Assembly: GCA_016706425.1 (NCBI GenBank)
Contig: JADJJR010000001.1
Span: 1,364,001-1,428,000, forward strand
Reading direction: 5' to 3'
From: Elusimicrobiota bacterium
GTDB lineage: Bacteria; Elusimicrobiota; Elusimicrobia; FEN-1173
DNA length: 64,000 bases
Shown: positions 34,715 to 43,573 of the stretch, piece by piece
How positions within the stretch are numbered: position 1 is the first letter of the stretch
Layout of the letters: each line of letters starts with the position of its first letter
Notes under the pieces: generated by a model
What the model was told of the DNA's origin: nothing
Databases searched by the model: none
Seen by the model: the letters and a program-made list of their open reading frames with translations, nothing else
Made by a program: the position numbers and the translations under genes

Positions 34715-36172
34715 ATGCGGCACGATCGCGCCCCCCTGTTCGAGACCGTCCTCAACCACGCGAAAAACAACGTGGTGAGCTTCCACACGCCCGGTCACAA
34801 GAACGGGCGGGGCGTGGATCGCCGCCTTCGGTCCTTCACCGGACGGAACCTTTACCGCATGGACCTGACCGTTTTCCCCGAGGTCGATTCGCTGCACGAC
34901 CCGGTCGGGCCGATCAAAAAAGCCCAACAGTTGATGGCCCAGGCCTACGGGGTCGAGCATTCGTTTTTCCTCGTGAACGGTTCCTCCGTCGGAAACATGA
35001 TCATGCTCATGAGCGCCTGCCGGCCGGGCGATTCGGTGATCATTTCGCGCAACGCCCACAAATCCACCATGGCGGGGGTGACCCTGTCCGGCGTTTGGCC
35101 CATCTGGATCCAGCCGAAAGTCGACCAGCACCTCGACATCCTGCTGGATTCCAGCCCGGAGCAAATCGAAGAAGCCCTGCGGCTCTTCCCCGAAGCCAAG
35201 GCCGTTTTCGTCACGAGCCCGACCTACAACGGGGTCACGGCCGATTTGGTAAAAATCGCCGAGATTTGCCGGTCGCGGGGCAAAATATTGCTGGTGGACG
35301 AGGCGCACGGACCGCACCTCAAATTCCACAAGGAATTGCCCGTGTCGGCCGTGGAGGCCGGCGCGGACATGTGCGTCCAGTCCACGCACAAAATCCTTTC
35401 CGCCTTGTCCCAGGGGTCGGTGTTGCACGTTCAATCGGACTTGGTGGACGTCTCGCGGGTGCGGAAAGTGGTGTCCCTCCTGCAAACCACAAGCCCGAAT
35501 TACCTGATTCTGGCGAGCCTGGACGTCGCGCGGCGGCAGGCCGTGTTGGAAGGGCACCGGCTCTTCGACCGGGTGCTTCGCCACGCGGAATTCGCCCGGC
35601 GTCGCATCAATCAGTTGAAGAACATGTCGATCTTCGGACGCAAGGAAATCCAGGCGCTGGGCTACGACCTTGACCAAACGAAATTGACGGTCAACGTGAC
35701 GCGCACGGGTTTGTCGGGGTTGGAGGTGGAGGATTTGCTGGCCGAGAAGTACCGCGTGCAGGTGGACGCGGCGGACCTCTTCAATTTGATCGCGATCATG
35801 GGCATCGGGACCGACAAGTCCGACGTCGAGCGGTTGGTGGACGCCCTGGCGGACATCGACCAAAAGCACCGCGGTTCTTCGCGCAACTGGGTCCTGCAGA
35901 TTCCCGAATTGACGACGGAAATGGTGATGAACCCCCGGGACGTGTTTTTGTCGCACAAGGGAAAGCGGGTGCCCCTCAACAAGGCGGTCGGGCAGATTTC
36001 GGCCCAGACCCTGACCCCCTACCCCCCGGGCATCCCGGTGTTGATTCCCGGCGAAAGAATCACTCAAGAAATTGTAGACTACCTCGCGGATTTGGCCCGA
36101 AAAGACATCCGCGTGGTGGGCCAGGAAGGCGACGAATTGCGGACCATCAAAATCGTCGCCGCCGCCGTTTAG
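34715..36172 (+). CDS. Orn/Lys/Arg decarboxylase family PLP enzyme (short form)
   Basis: 485 residues. Fold-type I PLP enzyme of the major decarboxylase domain: substrate/cofactor entry motif SFHTPGHKNG (22-31), Asp195/His198 (LLVDEAHG) and the Schiff-base K226 (QSTHK). The N-terminal wing domain of the large inducible enzymes is absent. Short enzymes of this type are often biosynthetic arginine decarboxylases (SpeA-like) feeding polyamine synthesis, but lysine specificity cannot be excluded. No speB/speE genes lie nearby. Confidence 0.83.
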   Translation: MRHDRAPLFETVLNHAKNNVVSFHTPGHKNGRGVDRRLRSFTGRNLYRMDLTVFPEVDSLHDPVGPIKKAQQLMAQAYGVEHSFFLVNGSSVGNMIMLMSACRPGDSVIISRNAHKSTMAGVTLSGVWPIWIQPKVDQHLDILLDSSPEQIEEALRLFPEAKAVFVTSPTYNGVTADLVKIAEICRSRGKILLVDEAHGPHLKFHKELPVSAVEAGADMCVQSTHKILSALSQGSVLHVQSDLVDVSRVRKVVSLLQTTSPNYLILASLDVARRQAVLEGHRLFDRVLRHAEFARRRINQLKNMSIFGRKEIQALGYDLDQTKLTVNVTRTGLSGLEVEDLLAEKYRVQVDAADLFNLIAIMGIGTDKSDVERLVDALADIDQKHRGSSRNWVLQIPELTTEMVMNPRDVFLSHKGKRVPLNKAVGQISAQTLTPYPPGIPVLIPGERITQEIVDYLADLARKDIRVVGQEGDELRTIKIVAAAV

Positions 36173-36192
36173 ATTTATTTTAAGGAGACTTT

Positions 36193-36591
36193 ATGGCCAC
36201 GAAAAAAAAGAAAAAACCGGCCGCCCCGGCCCCGATTCGAAGGAAAAAACAACCCGGCACGCAGGCCTACGAAAAACGGCTGCTCGCCATGCGGGAAGAT
36301 ATTTTGCGCGTTGTGAAAGGAAACCAGCCCGGCGAGATGCCCCTGGCGGAAGTGGGCGATGAGGCCGACGCCGCGACGCAGTCCTCCGAGCGCGAACTCC
36401 TGTTCGAATTGTCCGACAACGAGCGGAACACCCTGGACGCCGTGGAAGCGGCGATCCGCAAAATCAACACCGGCGTCTACGGTCTGTGCGAAGCCTGCCG
36501 GAAGAAAATTCCCGCCCTTCGCCTCAAAGCCATCCCGCACGCGCGCTACTGTGTCCAATGCCAGGCGCGGTTTGACTTTCCGCGGCGCTAA
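36193..36591 (+). CDS. DksA/TraR family zinc-finger protein
   Basis: 132 residues. A Lys/Pro-rich N-terminus is followed by a coiled coil with the DxxDxA tip motif (D56, D59, A61), then a C4 zinc finger (C99, C102, C120, C123). DksA-type proteins insert into the RNA polymerase secondary channel and modulate rRNA and stress promoters with ppGpp. Both the acidic tip and the four-cysteine finger are retained. The ribosome site AAGGAG precedes the ATG. The end overlaps the TusA-like gene by 20 bp. Confidence 0.85.
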   Translation: MATKKKKKPAAPAPIRRKKQPGTQAYEKRLLAMREDILRVVKGNQPGEMPLAEVGDEADAATQSSERELLFELSDNERNTLDAVEAAIRKINTGVYGLCEACRKKIPALRLKAIPHARYCVQCQARFDFPRR

Positions 36592-36808
36592 AAAAACAAT
36601 CGACGCGCGGGGCTTGAAGTGCCCGCTCCCGACGCTGCGGGCCGCCTTGGCGTTGGAGCGACTGCCCGCCCGCGGGCGGTTGGTGTTGCGTTCCGACGAC
36701 CCGGTCACCGCCCGGGAGTTTCCCGCCTGGTGCCGGGAGTTTAACCACACCTTGATCCGCACGGAGGAACGGGGCGGCGTTACCCGCTTCGAAATTCAAA
36801 AAAAATGA
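36572..36808 (+). CDS. TusA-like sulfur carrier protein
   Basis: 78 residues. The family signature is present: DARGLKCPLP with the persulfide-carrying C17 followed by Pro18. TusA-type proteins relay sulfur to tRNA thiolation, molybdopterin or selenium/sulfur metabolism. There is no ATG; the TTG at 36572, inside the end of the DksA gene, gives the best start, with GTG at 36551 as an alternative. It overlaps pepA by 4 bp. A second cysteine (in WCREF) lies in the middle. Confidence 0.75.
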   Translation: MTFRGAKKTIDARGLKCPLPTLRAALALERLPARGRLVLRSDDPVTAREFPAWCREFNHTLIRTEERGGVTRFEIQKK

Positions 36809-38256
36809 AAATCACCTTTCGATTCGACGGCAAACCGATCGACGGGCCCGTGGCGCGTTTCGCCGCGGCGGGCGCGGACGGTCCCCAGGCCCTCGCGGCC
36901 ACGACCGACGGCGGCGCGAAATCCCTCGCGTTGGCGCGGGAGGACGGGTTTCGCGGGAAAGCCGGGGAAATCCTTTGTGTGCGGGGGGGCGAAACGACCC
37001 TGTGGATCGGCGTGGGCGACCCCGATTCCGTGGACGGCACGGCGCGCCGGTCCGCGGGCGCGGCCCTTTGCCAGCGTTGGCGCGAGGCCCGGTGGCCCCG
37101 CGTGGCGGTCGCCTGGCCGGCGGAATGGACCGAGCCCGGCCATGTGGGGGAGTTCGTCGAAGGCGCGCGCTTGGCGGCCTACCGGTTCCTTCGGCACCAA
37201 AGCGGGGGGAACGAAGAGGCCCGGACGCGCGCGGTGGTCTTCCGCCTGCCCGCGACAGCGGCCCGGACCGCGGCTCTGCGGCGGGCCGAAACCGTCGTGG
37301 GCGCCGTGGATTTCGCCCGGGACTTGATCAACACCCCGGCCAGTTTGAAGACCCCCGCGGTTTTGGCCCGTCGGGCGGCCGCTTTAAGCGGCGGCGGGGT
37401 GCGAACGAGAATTTTCCAAAAGGCCGCCCTGGAGCGGATGGGCGCGGGGGGCCTGTTGGGCGTGGGGCGCGGCAGCGCCCACCCCCCGGTGATGGTGCAT
37501 TTGCATTACAAGCCCGCCCGCGCGCGCTCCCGGATCGCCCTCGTCGGGAAAGGCGTGACGTTCGATTCCGGCGGGTTGTCGCTCAAGCCCGCCGACGGCA
37601 TGATGACCATGAAGTACGACATGGCCGGCGCGGCCATCGTGATGGCGGTGTTTTGGGCCTTGAAAAGGCTGCGGCCCGACGTGGAGGTCCACGGCGTGGC
37701 GCCCCTGACGGAAAACATGCCGGGACCGGCCGCCTACAAGCCCGGAGACGTGGTGCGGGCGATGAACGGGAAAACCATCGAGGTACTGAACACCGACGCC
37801 GAGGGACGGGTCATTTTGGCCGACGCGTTGTCCTACGCCGCGCGGTTGCCGGTGGACCGGGTGATCGACGTGGCCACCTTGACCGGCGCGGCCACGGTGG
37901 CGCTGGGCAAGGCCTACGCCGCCCTGATGACGGACGACGACGCCTTGGCCCAGGGGTTGACCGACGCGGCGCGCGCCGCGGGTGAAAAAGTGTGGCGCCT
38001 GCCCTTGGAAAAATCCTACCGCGACCACATCAAAAGCCACGTCGCCGATGTGAAAAACATCGGAAACCCCGGGGAGGCCGGCACGATCATCGGGGGTTTG
38101 TTTTTAAAAGAGTTCGCGGGAAAAAAACCCTGGGCGCACCTGGACATGGCGGGCATCGGCTGGAACGGCGTCGGCTCGGCCCTGTCGCCGGCGGGCGCGA
38201 CCGGGGCCCTCGTCCGCACCTTTTTGAATTACGTCACGGCCGGGGGAAAAGCGTGA
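36805..38256 (+). CDS. pepA: Leucyl aminopeptidase (M17 family)
   Basis: 483 residues, standard length. The metal and catalytic blocks are intact: the lysine in GKGVTFDSGG near 249 and the NTDAEGRVILADAL signature at about 329-342, with the catalytic arginine. The N-terminal domain is more divergent. It is a cytosolic hexameric dimetal aminopeptidase that trims N-terminal residues; some members also bind DNA at Xer sites. It overlaps the upstream TusA-like and downstream PfpI-like genes by 4 bp each. Confidence 0.92.
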   Translation: MKITFRFDGKPIDGPVARFAAAGADGPQALAATTDGGAKSLALAREDGFRGKAGEILCVRGGETTLWIGVGDPDSVDGTARRSAGAALCQRWREARWPRVAVAWPAEWTEPGHVGEFVEGARLAAYRFLRHQSGGNEEARTRAVVFRLPATAARTAALRRAETVVGAVDFARDLINTPASLKTPAVLARRAAALSGGGVRTRIFQKAALERMGAGGLLGVGRGSAHPPVMVHLHYKPARARSRIALVGKGVTFDSGGLSLKPADGMMTMKYDMAGAAIVMAVFWALKRLRPDVEVHGVAPLTENMPGPAAYKPGDVVRAMNGKTIEVLNTDAEGRVILADALSYAARLPVDRVIDVATLTGAATVALGKAYAALMTDDDALAQGLTDAARAAGEKVWRLPLEKSYRDHIKSHVADVKNIGNPGEAGTIIGGLFLKEFAGKKPWAHLDMAGIGWNGVGSALSPAGATGALVRTFLNYVTAGGKA

Positions 38257-38783
38257 GTCTCCAAGGGAAGAAAATCGGGATTTTGATCGAAAAAGATTAC
38301 CAGGACCTGGAAGTGTGGTACCCCGCCCTCCGGTTGCGCGAGGAGGGGGCGGAGGTGCTGTTGATCGGGACGGTGGAGCGGGCGACCAAAGGAAAATACG
38401 GGTACCCCGCCACGGCCGATCGGCTGATGGAGGAGGTGAGCGCCGCGGAGTTGGACGGATTGATCGTGCCCGGCGGATGGGCTCCGGATTTCCTCCGGCG
38501 GTACGCGCCGGTTTTGCGGTTGGTCCGCGACATCGCCCAGGCGGGAAAACCCTTGGCGGCCATCTGCCACGCGGGGTGGGTGTTGGCCTCGGCGGGGGTT
38601 TTGAAGGGGAAAAAAGCGACGTCTTTTTCCGCGATTCGCGCCGACGTGGAAAACGCGGGCGCCGCCTGGGTGGATGAGGCGGTCGTGGTGGACGGGAATT
38701 TGATCACGTCGAGAACCCCGGACGACCTCCCGGCGTTCACGCGGGCTTTCATCGACGCCTTGGGCCGGGGACGGCGCCCGTGA
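38253..38783 (+). CDS. DJ-1/PfpI family protein
   Basis: 176 residues from a GTG start overlapping pepA by 4 bp; upstream in-frame sequence belongs to the pepA shadow. The nucleophile elbow is AICHAG with C105-H106. The fold is that of class I glutamine amidotransferase-like proteins of the PfpI/YhbO type, which act as deglycases, stress proteins or putative proteases. Substrate unknown. It overlaps the MqnD-like gene by 4 bp. Confidence 0.85.
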   Translation: MSLQGKKIGILIEKDYQDLEVWYPALRLREEGAEVLLIGTVERATKGKYGYPATADRLMEEVSAAELDGLIVPGGWAPDFLRRYAPVLRLVRDIAQAGKPLAAICHAGWVLASAGVLKGKKATSFSAIRADVENAGAAWVDEAVVVDGNLITSRTPDDLPAFTRAFIDALGRGRRP

Positions 38784-39652
38784 ACCCGCCCGCGGCGTTT
38801 TCGGCCCGGCGGCCCCTGTCCATCGCCCACAGCCCCGACCCCGACGACGCGTTCATGTTTTACGGGTTGGTCAAGGGCGGCGTCTTGCCCGAGGGGTGGC
38901 GGGTGAAGCACGTTTTGAAGGACATCCAATCCCTCAACCGGGACGCCGCGCGGGGAAAACACCACGTCACGGCGATCTCGGCCGCGGCGTTTCCCGACGT
39001 GGCGGACCGTTATTGGGCGTTGTCGGTGGGCGCCTCGGTGGGGCGAAAATACGGCCCCCGGGTCGTTTGCCTGCCCAAAAACCGGGCGCGACTGGCCGGT
39101 GACGATTGGAGCGGTCTGCGGATCGCCACCCCGGGGCCCCAAACCACCGCCCTCCTCCTTTTGCGTTTGGCGCGACCGGGCTTCACGGCCGTGGACCGCC
39201 CCTTCGACAAAATATTGGACGACGTGCGGCGCGGGCGGGTGGACGCGGGGTTGATCATCCACGAAGGGCAACTGACCTACGCCCGCCACGGCACCGAACT
39301 GGTCCTCGATTTGGGCCGCTGGTGGCACCGTGAAACGGGGTTGCCCATTCCCCTGGGTTTGGATGTGGTCCGAAAGGATTTGGGTCCCGCCGTCGCCCGT
39401 GGGTTGGCCCGGTTGTTGCACGCCAGCATCCGCCACGCGTACAAAAACCAAAAAGAGGCCGTGCGTTACGCGCTGAAATTTGGTCGCGGCATCGGGGCCG
39501 ACGTGGGGGCGAAATTTGTGAAAATGTACGTCAACCGGGACACCCTGGACATGGGCGCGGAAGGCGTGCGGGCCCTGCGGACGCTCTACCGTCTCGCCGC
39601 CCGCCGGGGGTTGATCAAAAAGGCCCCCGTGTTTAAAGTTTTCCGTCCTTAA
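38780..39652 (+). CDS. mqnD: MqnD-like 1,4-dihydroxy-6-naphthoate synthase
   Basis: 290 residues with a periplasmic-binding-protein type II fold but no signal peptide. The start motif AHSPDPDDAFMFYGL and the ATPGPQTTALLLLRL block are typical of MqnD, the enzyme that cleaves cyclic dehypoxanthinyl futalosine in the alternative menaquinone pathway. The HEGQLTYA motif is also conserved. Other mqn genes are not in the window. If the call is right, the organism makes menaquinone by the futalosine route. Confidence 0.8.
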   Translation: MNPPAAFSARRPLSIAHSPDPDDAFMFYGLVKGGVLPEGWRVKHVLKDIQSLNRDAARGKHHVTAISAAAFPDVADRYWALSVGASVGRKYGPRVVCLPKNRARLAGDDWSGLRIATPGPQTTALLLLRLARPGFTAVDRPFDKILDDVRRGRVDAGLIIHEGQLTYARHGTELVLDLGRWWHRETGLPIPLGLDVVRKDLGPAVARGLARLLHASIRHAYKNQKEAVRYALKFGRGIGADVGAKFVKMYVNRDTLDMGAEGVRALRTLYRLAARRGLIKKAPVFKVFRP

Positions 39653-39670
39653 CTTCGGCGATTTCCCAAC

Positions 39671-39699
39671 TTGACAGCCCCCCGATCCGGGGGTATAGA
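39671..39699 (+). promoter_or_regulatory. Promoter of the signalling operon, with a palindromic spacer
   Basis: A perfect -35 (TTGACA, 39671-39676) and a moderate -10 (TATAGA, 39694-39699) are 17 bp apart. The spacer itself is a near palindrome (CCCCC-GATC-CGGGGG type) that could be an operator. The predicted start of transcription falls at the GTG/ATG start region (39705/39711), so the message may be leaderless. Confidence 0.55.
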
Positions 39700-39704
39700 T
39701 AAGC

Positions 39705-41645
39705 GTGGCCATGGACACCCCGTCACCTCTTCCCGCCCCTTCGTTCCAACACCCGCCCGGTCGTTCGAACGTCCGCCCTTCCCTGTTCAAACGGATGGCC
39801 CACCTCTTTTTGGCCATCGACAGTCGTCTTCGGCCCTGGCTTTTCCGCGTGGGCTTGCGCGGGCGCCTGTTGTTTATCTTTTTCCTGTCCATCGGACCGG
39901 CGGTGGGGCTGATCGTCAACGAGCACTTCCGGCGTGAAAAAACGGATTTAGAAGAGGCCCGCGGCCTCTCCTTGATTGCGGCCGAAATGGCCGCCGCCGA
40001 ATACGAAAAAATCTTGGACACCACCCGCCAAGTTTTAATGACCTACGCGCAAATCGATGGGTTGCGCCGGGGGGGGCGGGTCGAAGCGGAAAAGCTTTTG
40101 CGTTCGTTGCAACCCCTTCATCCGCGTTTTGTCAACGTGGGGTTGACCGACGCCAAGGGCGCGCTTTTGGCCAGCGCGGTGGCTCGGTTGGATCGCCTGG
40201 GCCGGGGGGTGCCGATCGAGCACCAAAGGGCCCTTTTCAGCAACGGGTTCGCGGTGGGGGACTTCCAAAACGACACTCTCACGGGACGGTCGGTGATTCA
40301 TTGCGTTTATCCCGTCGTCGGTTCCGGGGGCCGAGCGTCCCGGCTGATTTTTGCTTCCCTGGATTTGCGCGGCTTGGGTTTCGACACAAAATCCTTCGCC
40401 CGGCTCGCGGGGGGGCGGTTGATTTTATTGGACCGGCAGGGGCGCCTTCTGGCGTCCACCGATCCCGTCCTGGTCCCGGGCACAACGCCCCCCTGGCCGG
40501 AAAAAACATTGCGCTTGTTTGAAAACAACCAGGAGCCGAAATTGGTCGTGGAAGACGGCGTACATTTGTTTGGCCGAAGTTTACTGCGGTTGTGGCCGAA
40601 CCCCGGCTTGTCGGTTGTTTACGACGTTTCTTTGGAGGTGCTCCATCGGCCCCAGCACCGGCAAATGATCGGGGGCGTCCTGTCGATGGTCTCGGCGTTG
40701 ATGTTCGCCGGTTTTTTCGTGTCTGTCGCCGGGCATTTGTTCCTCACCCGCCACGTCGGCAACCTGATCGTGGCCACGGAGCGGGTGAGTCGGGGGGACA
40801 TGACGGCCCGCACGGGCATTCGGGACGAGCCGGGAGAGTTGGGGCGCTTGGCGCGGGCCATCGATGTCATGGCCGAGAACATCGGGGAGCGGGAGCGCTC
40901 CCTCGCCGCCGCCCGCGGAAGTTTGGAGGAGCAAGTGAAGGAGCGGACCCGGGAATTGGAAGAAACCAACAAAGAATTGGAAACTTTCGGGTACTCGGTG
41001 TCGCACGATTTGCGGGCGCCGCTCCGGGCCATTGACGGATTTTCGCAAATCCTTTTAAACGAACACGCCGCGGGTTTGACACCCGAGGGGCGACGCTTGC
41101 TCGGGGTCGTGGTCAAAAACACCAAACACATGGCGGTTTTGATCGATGATTTGATGGTTTACTCGAAATTGGGGCGGCAAAGCGTGATGCCCGGTTCCAT
41201 CGACATGGACGAACTGATTCGGGATTTGAAACTGGAGTTCACCACGATGCAACCCGATCGCACGGTCACTTGGGACATCGGCCCGCTGCCGGCCGCCTGG
41301 GGCGACGCCGGCATGTTGCGGCAGGTGTTTTACAACTTGCTCACGAACGCCCTCAAATTCACGCGCCAGACCGTCAACCCCCTTGTGCGAATCGCGGGGG
41401 AAAAAGTGGACGGGACGACCCGTTACGTGGTGCGGGACAACGGCGTCGGCTTTGACTCGAACCACCAGCGGCGTCTCTTCCAACCTTTCCAACGCCTCCA
41501 TTCCGCCCAGGAATTTGAAGGAACCGGCGTGGGATTGGCGATCGCTCAACGGGTGGTGGTCAAGCACGGGGGAACGATCGTGGCCGAGAGCCAACCCCAG
41601 GAAGGGGCGACGTTCACCGTCACGTTGCCGGTGGGGCCCCTGTGA
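39705..41645 (+). CDS. Transmembrane sensor histidine kinase
   Basis: 646 residues (GTG at 39705; ATG at 39711 is equally possible). Two membrane helices, about 50-70 and 320-345, enclose a roughly 250-residue periplasmic sensor region of the dCache-like type. A HAMP domain follows, then a coiled coil, then the kinase: H-box SVSHDLRAPLRAID with the phospho-accepting histidine near 434, N-box with FYNLLTNALKF, and the G-box GTGVGLAIAQRV. The HDLRAP class resembles phytochrome-type kinases. It overlaps the hybrid kinase gene by 4 bp. Confidence 0.88.
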   Translation: MAMDTPSPLPAPSFQHPPGRSNVRPSLFKRMAHLFLAIDSRLRPWLFRVGLRGRLLFIFFLSIGPAVGLIVNEHFRREKTDLEEARGLSLIAAEMAAAEYEKILDTTRQVLMTYAQIDGLRRGGRVEAEKLLRSLQPLHPRFVNVGLTDAKGALLASAVARLDRLGRGVPIEHQRALFSNGFAVGDFQNDTLTGRSVIHCVYPVVGSGGRASRLIFASLDLRGLGFDTKSFARLAGGRLILLDRQGRLLASTDPVLVPGTTPPWPEKTLRLFENNQEPKLVVEDGVHLFGRSLLRLWPNPGLSVVYDVSLEVLHRPQHRQMIGGVLSMVSALMFAGFFVSVAGHLFLTRHVGNLIVATERVSRGDMTARTGIRDEPGELGRLARAIDVMAENIGERERSLAAARGSLEEQVKERTRELEETNKELETFGYSVSHDLRAPLRAIDGFSQILLNEHAAGLTPEGRRLLGVVVKNTKHMAVLIDDLMVYSKLGRQSVMPGSIDMDELIRDLKLEFTTMQPDRTVTWDIGPLPAAWGDAGMLRQVFYNLLTNALKFTRQTVNPLVRIAGEKVDGTTRYVVRDNGVGFDSNHQRRLFQPFQRLHSAQEFEGTGVGLAIAQRVVVKHGGTIVAESQPQEGATFTVTLPVGPL

Positions 41646-43573
41646 GCGCACCGACCCGCGTCTTGATGGTGGAGGACCGGCCCGAAGATCGGGAGCTTAT
41701 CGAGCACGAATTGAAGAACGCCAAGATCCTGTTCGAATCCCAAAACGTGACGACGCGGGAAGATTTTTTGAAAGCTTTGCGGTCCTTTAAACCCGACATC
41801 GTCCTGTCCGATTTCTCCTTGCCCGAGTTTGACGCTTTGGAGGCCATCGGCATCCTGAGACGGTACGAAAGCGCGGTGCCGTTTATCCTGGTGACCGGCG
41901 CGCAGTCGGAGGAAATCGCCGTGGAGTGCATGAAACGCGGTGCCGACGATTACATCATGAAATCGACCCTCAAACGTTTGCCGTCCGCCGTCCTCAACGC
42001 CCTGAAAAACCGGGCCGCGGAACAACAGATCGCTCAAACCGAGGGAACCCTGCGGGAGCAGGAACGGCAATATCGGACTATCGCCGAACACACCCGGGAT
42101 TTGATTTACATTTTGGACGCCCAGGGGCAATTCACCTACGTCAGCCCGTCATTCCGCCAAAGTCTGGGGTACGATCCCGCCGCGTTGGTCGGGTTAAAGG
42201 CCTTCGCGTTGATTCATCCCGATGACACCGTCACGGCGCGCGAGGTGTTCCGCAACTTGCCCGCCACCGGGAACGGGCACGCCGTGCCGTTCCGCTACAA
42301 GACCCAAGACGGACGTTGGCGGCAATACGAATCGGTGGTCAGTTGGGCGGTGGATGAAAAGGGCGACAAGATCCAGGCGGTGGTCGTGGCGCGGGACATC
42401 GAAGACCGGCGCCAGTTGGAGGACCAGGTGCGCCAGGCCCAAAAAATGGACGCGGTGGGGCGGTTGGCCGGCGGCGTGGCCCACGATTTCAACAATTTGC
42501 TGACCGCCATCAACGGTTATTCGGATTTGCTTCTACGGGCTTTGGAGGAAGGCGACCCGCGACGCGCGGACGTGGAGGAAATCAAGGACACCGCCGCCCG
42601 GGCGGCGGCCCTGACCCAACAATTGCTCGCTTTTTCCCGACGGCAAATCACCCAACCGACGGTGATGGACGTGAACACGGTGGTGGGCCGGGTGGAGAAA
42701 ATGCTGCGCCGGCTGATCGGGGAAGACATTGCCCTCAAAACGGTCTTGGCTCCGGAACTGCACCGGACCCGGGCGGATGTGGGCCAAATCGAGCAAGTGA
42801 TTATGAATTTAAGCGTCAACGCCCGGGAAGCCATGCCCCAGGGCGGAACCCTGATTTTGGAAACGGCCAACGTGTCCTTGGGGCCCGAGGCCGAGGCCCC
42901 CGCCGGCGATTACGCCCTGCTCACGGTCACCGACACCGGCTGCGGCATGGACCCCGCGGTGGCCGAACACCTGTTCGAGCCGTTTTTCACCACCAAGGAC
43001 AAGCGACGGGGCACGGGCCTGGGGTTGTCCACCGTCTACGGCATCTTGCAACAGGCGGGGGCGCACATTCGTCTCACCACCATCCCGGGGCAGGGAACCG
43101 CGTTTCGTCTGTATTTCCCGCGCGTGGACGACGCGCCGGCCCCCGCGGCGACCGCTCTGCAAAGCGACGACGCGTTTTTCCGCGGGAACGAGCGCGTTCT
43201 TTTGGCCGAGGACGATCGGGCGGTTCGGGTCATGGCGGCCCGCGTTCTTCGCCAGGGGGGGTACCGCGTGACCGAGGCCGCCAACGGCGAGGAGGCCCTC
43301 CGGCTGACCGAAGACCCCAATTTCGCCGTGGATTTGTTGATCACCGATGTCGTGATGCACGGTCTGAGCGGTCCGGATCTGGCCAAAATATTAACGGAAA
43401 AACGGCCGGGGGTGAAAGTGGTCTATATCTCCGGCTACATGGGAGAGGACGCCCGCACGAGTGTTTTGAAAGACGCCGGGGCGACCTTTTTGCCCAAGCC
43501 GTTTCGCCCCCGGGATTTGCTTCAAAAGGCGCGGACCATCCTCGACGGCGGCCCGCGCCCGGAGGGGGCATGA
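41642..43573 (+). CDS. Hybrid histidine kinase (REC-PAS-HisKA-HATPase-REC)
   Basis: 643 residues, no membrane helices. The N-terminal receiver (1-125) has the acidic pocket and phospho-Asp57 (IVLSDFSLP). A PAS domain covers about 145-260 (TRDLIYILDAQGQFTYVSPS). The kinase H-box (GGVAHDFNNLLTAINGYSDLL) has its histidine near 281 and a full N/G1/G2 set. A C-terminal receiver (about 515-640) has its aspartate near 569 (DLLITDVVM). It can accept phosphate from the upstream kinase and relay it onward. GTG start overlapping its neighbour; it overlaps the cyclase gene by 4 bp. Confidence 0.9.
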   Translation: MSAPTRVLMVEDRPEDRELIEHELKNAKILFESQNVTTREDFLKALRSFKPDIVLSDFSLPEFDALEAIGILRRYESAVPFILVTGAQSEEIAVECMKRGADDYIMKSTLKRLPSAVLNALKNRAAEQQIAQTEGTLREQERQYRTIAEHTRDLIYILDAQGQFTYVSPSFRQSLGYDPAALVGLKAFALIHPDDTVTAREVFRNLPATGNGHAVPFRYKTQDGRWRQYESVVSWAVDEKGDKIQAVVVARDIEDRRQLEDQVRQAQKMDAVGRLAGGVAHDFNNLLTAINGYSDLLLRALEEGDPRRADVEEIKDTAARAAALTQQLLAFSRRQITQPTVMDVNTVVGRVEKMLRRLIGEDIALKTVLAPELHRTRADVGQIEQVIMNLSVNAREAMPQGGTLILETANVSLGPEAEAPAGDYALLTVTDTGCGMDPAVAEHLFEPFFTTKDKRRGTGLGLSTVYGILQQAGAHIRLTTIPGQGTAFRLYFPRVDDAPAPAATALQSDDAFFRGNERVLLAEDDRAVRVMAARVLRQGGYRVTEAANGEEALRLTEDPNFAVDLLITDVVMHGLSGPDLAKILTEKRPGVKVVYISGYMGEDARTSVLKDAGATFLPKPFRPRDLLQKARTILDGGPRPEGA

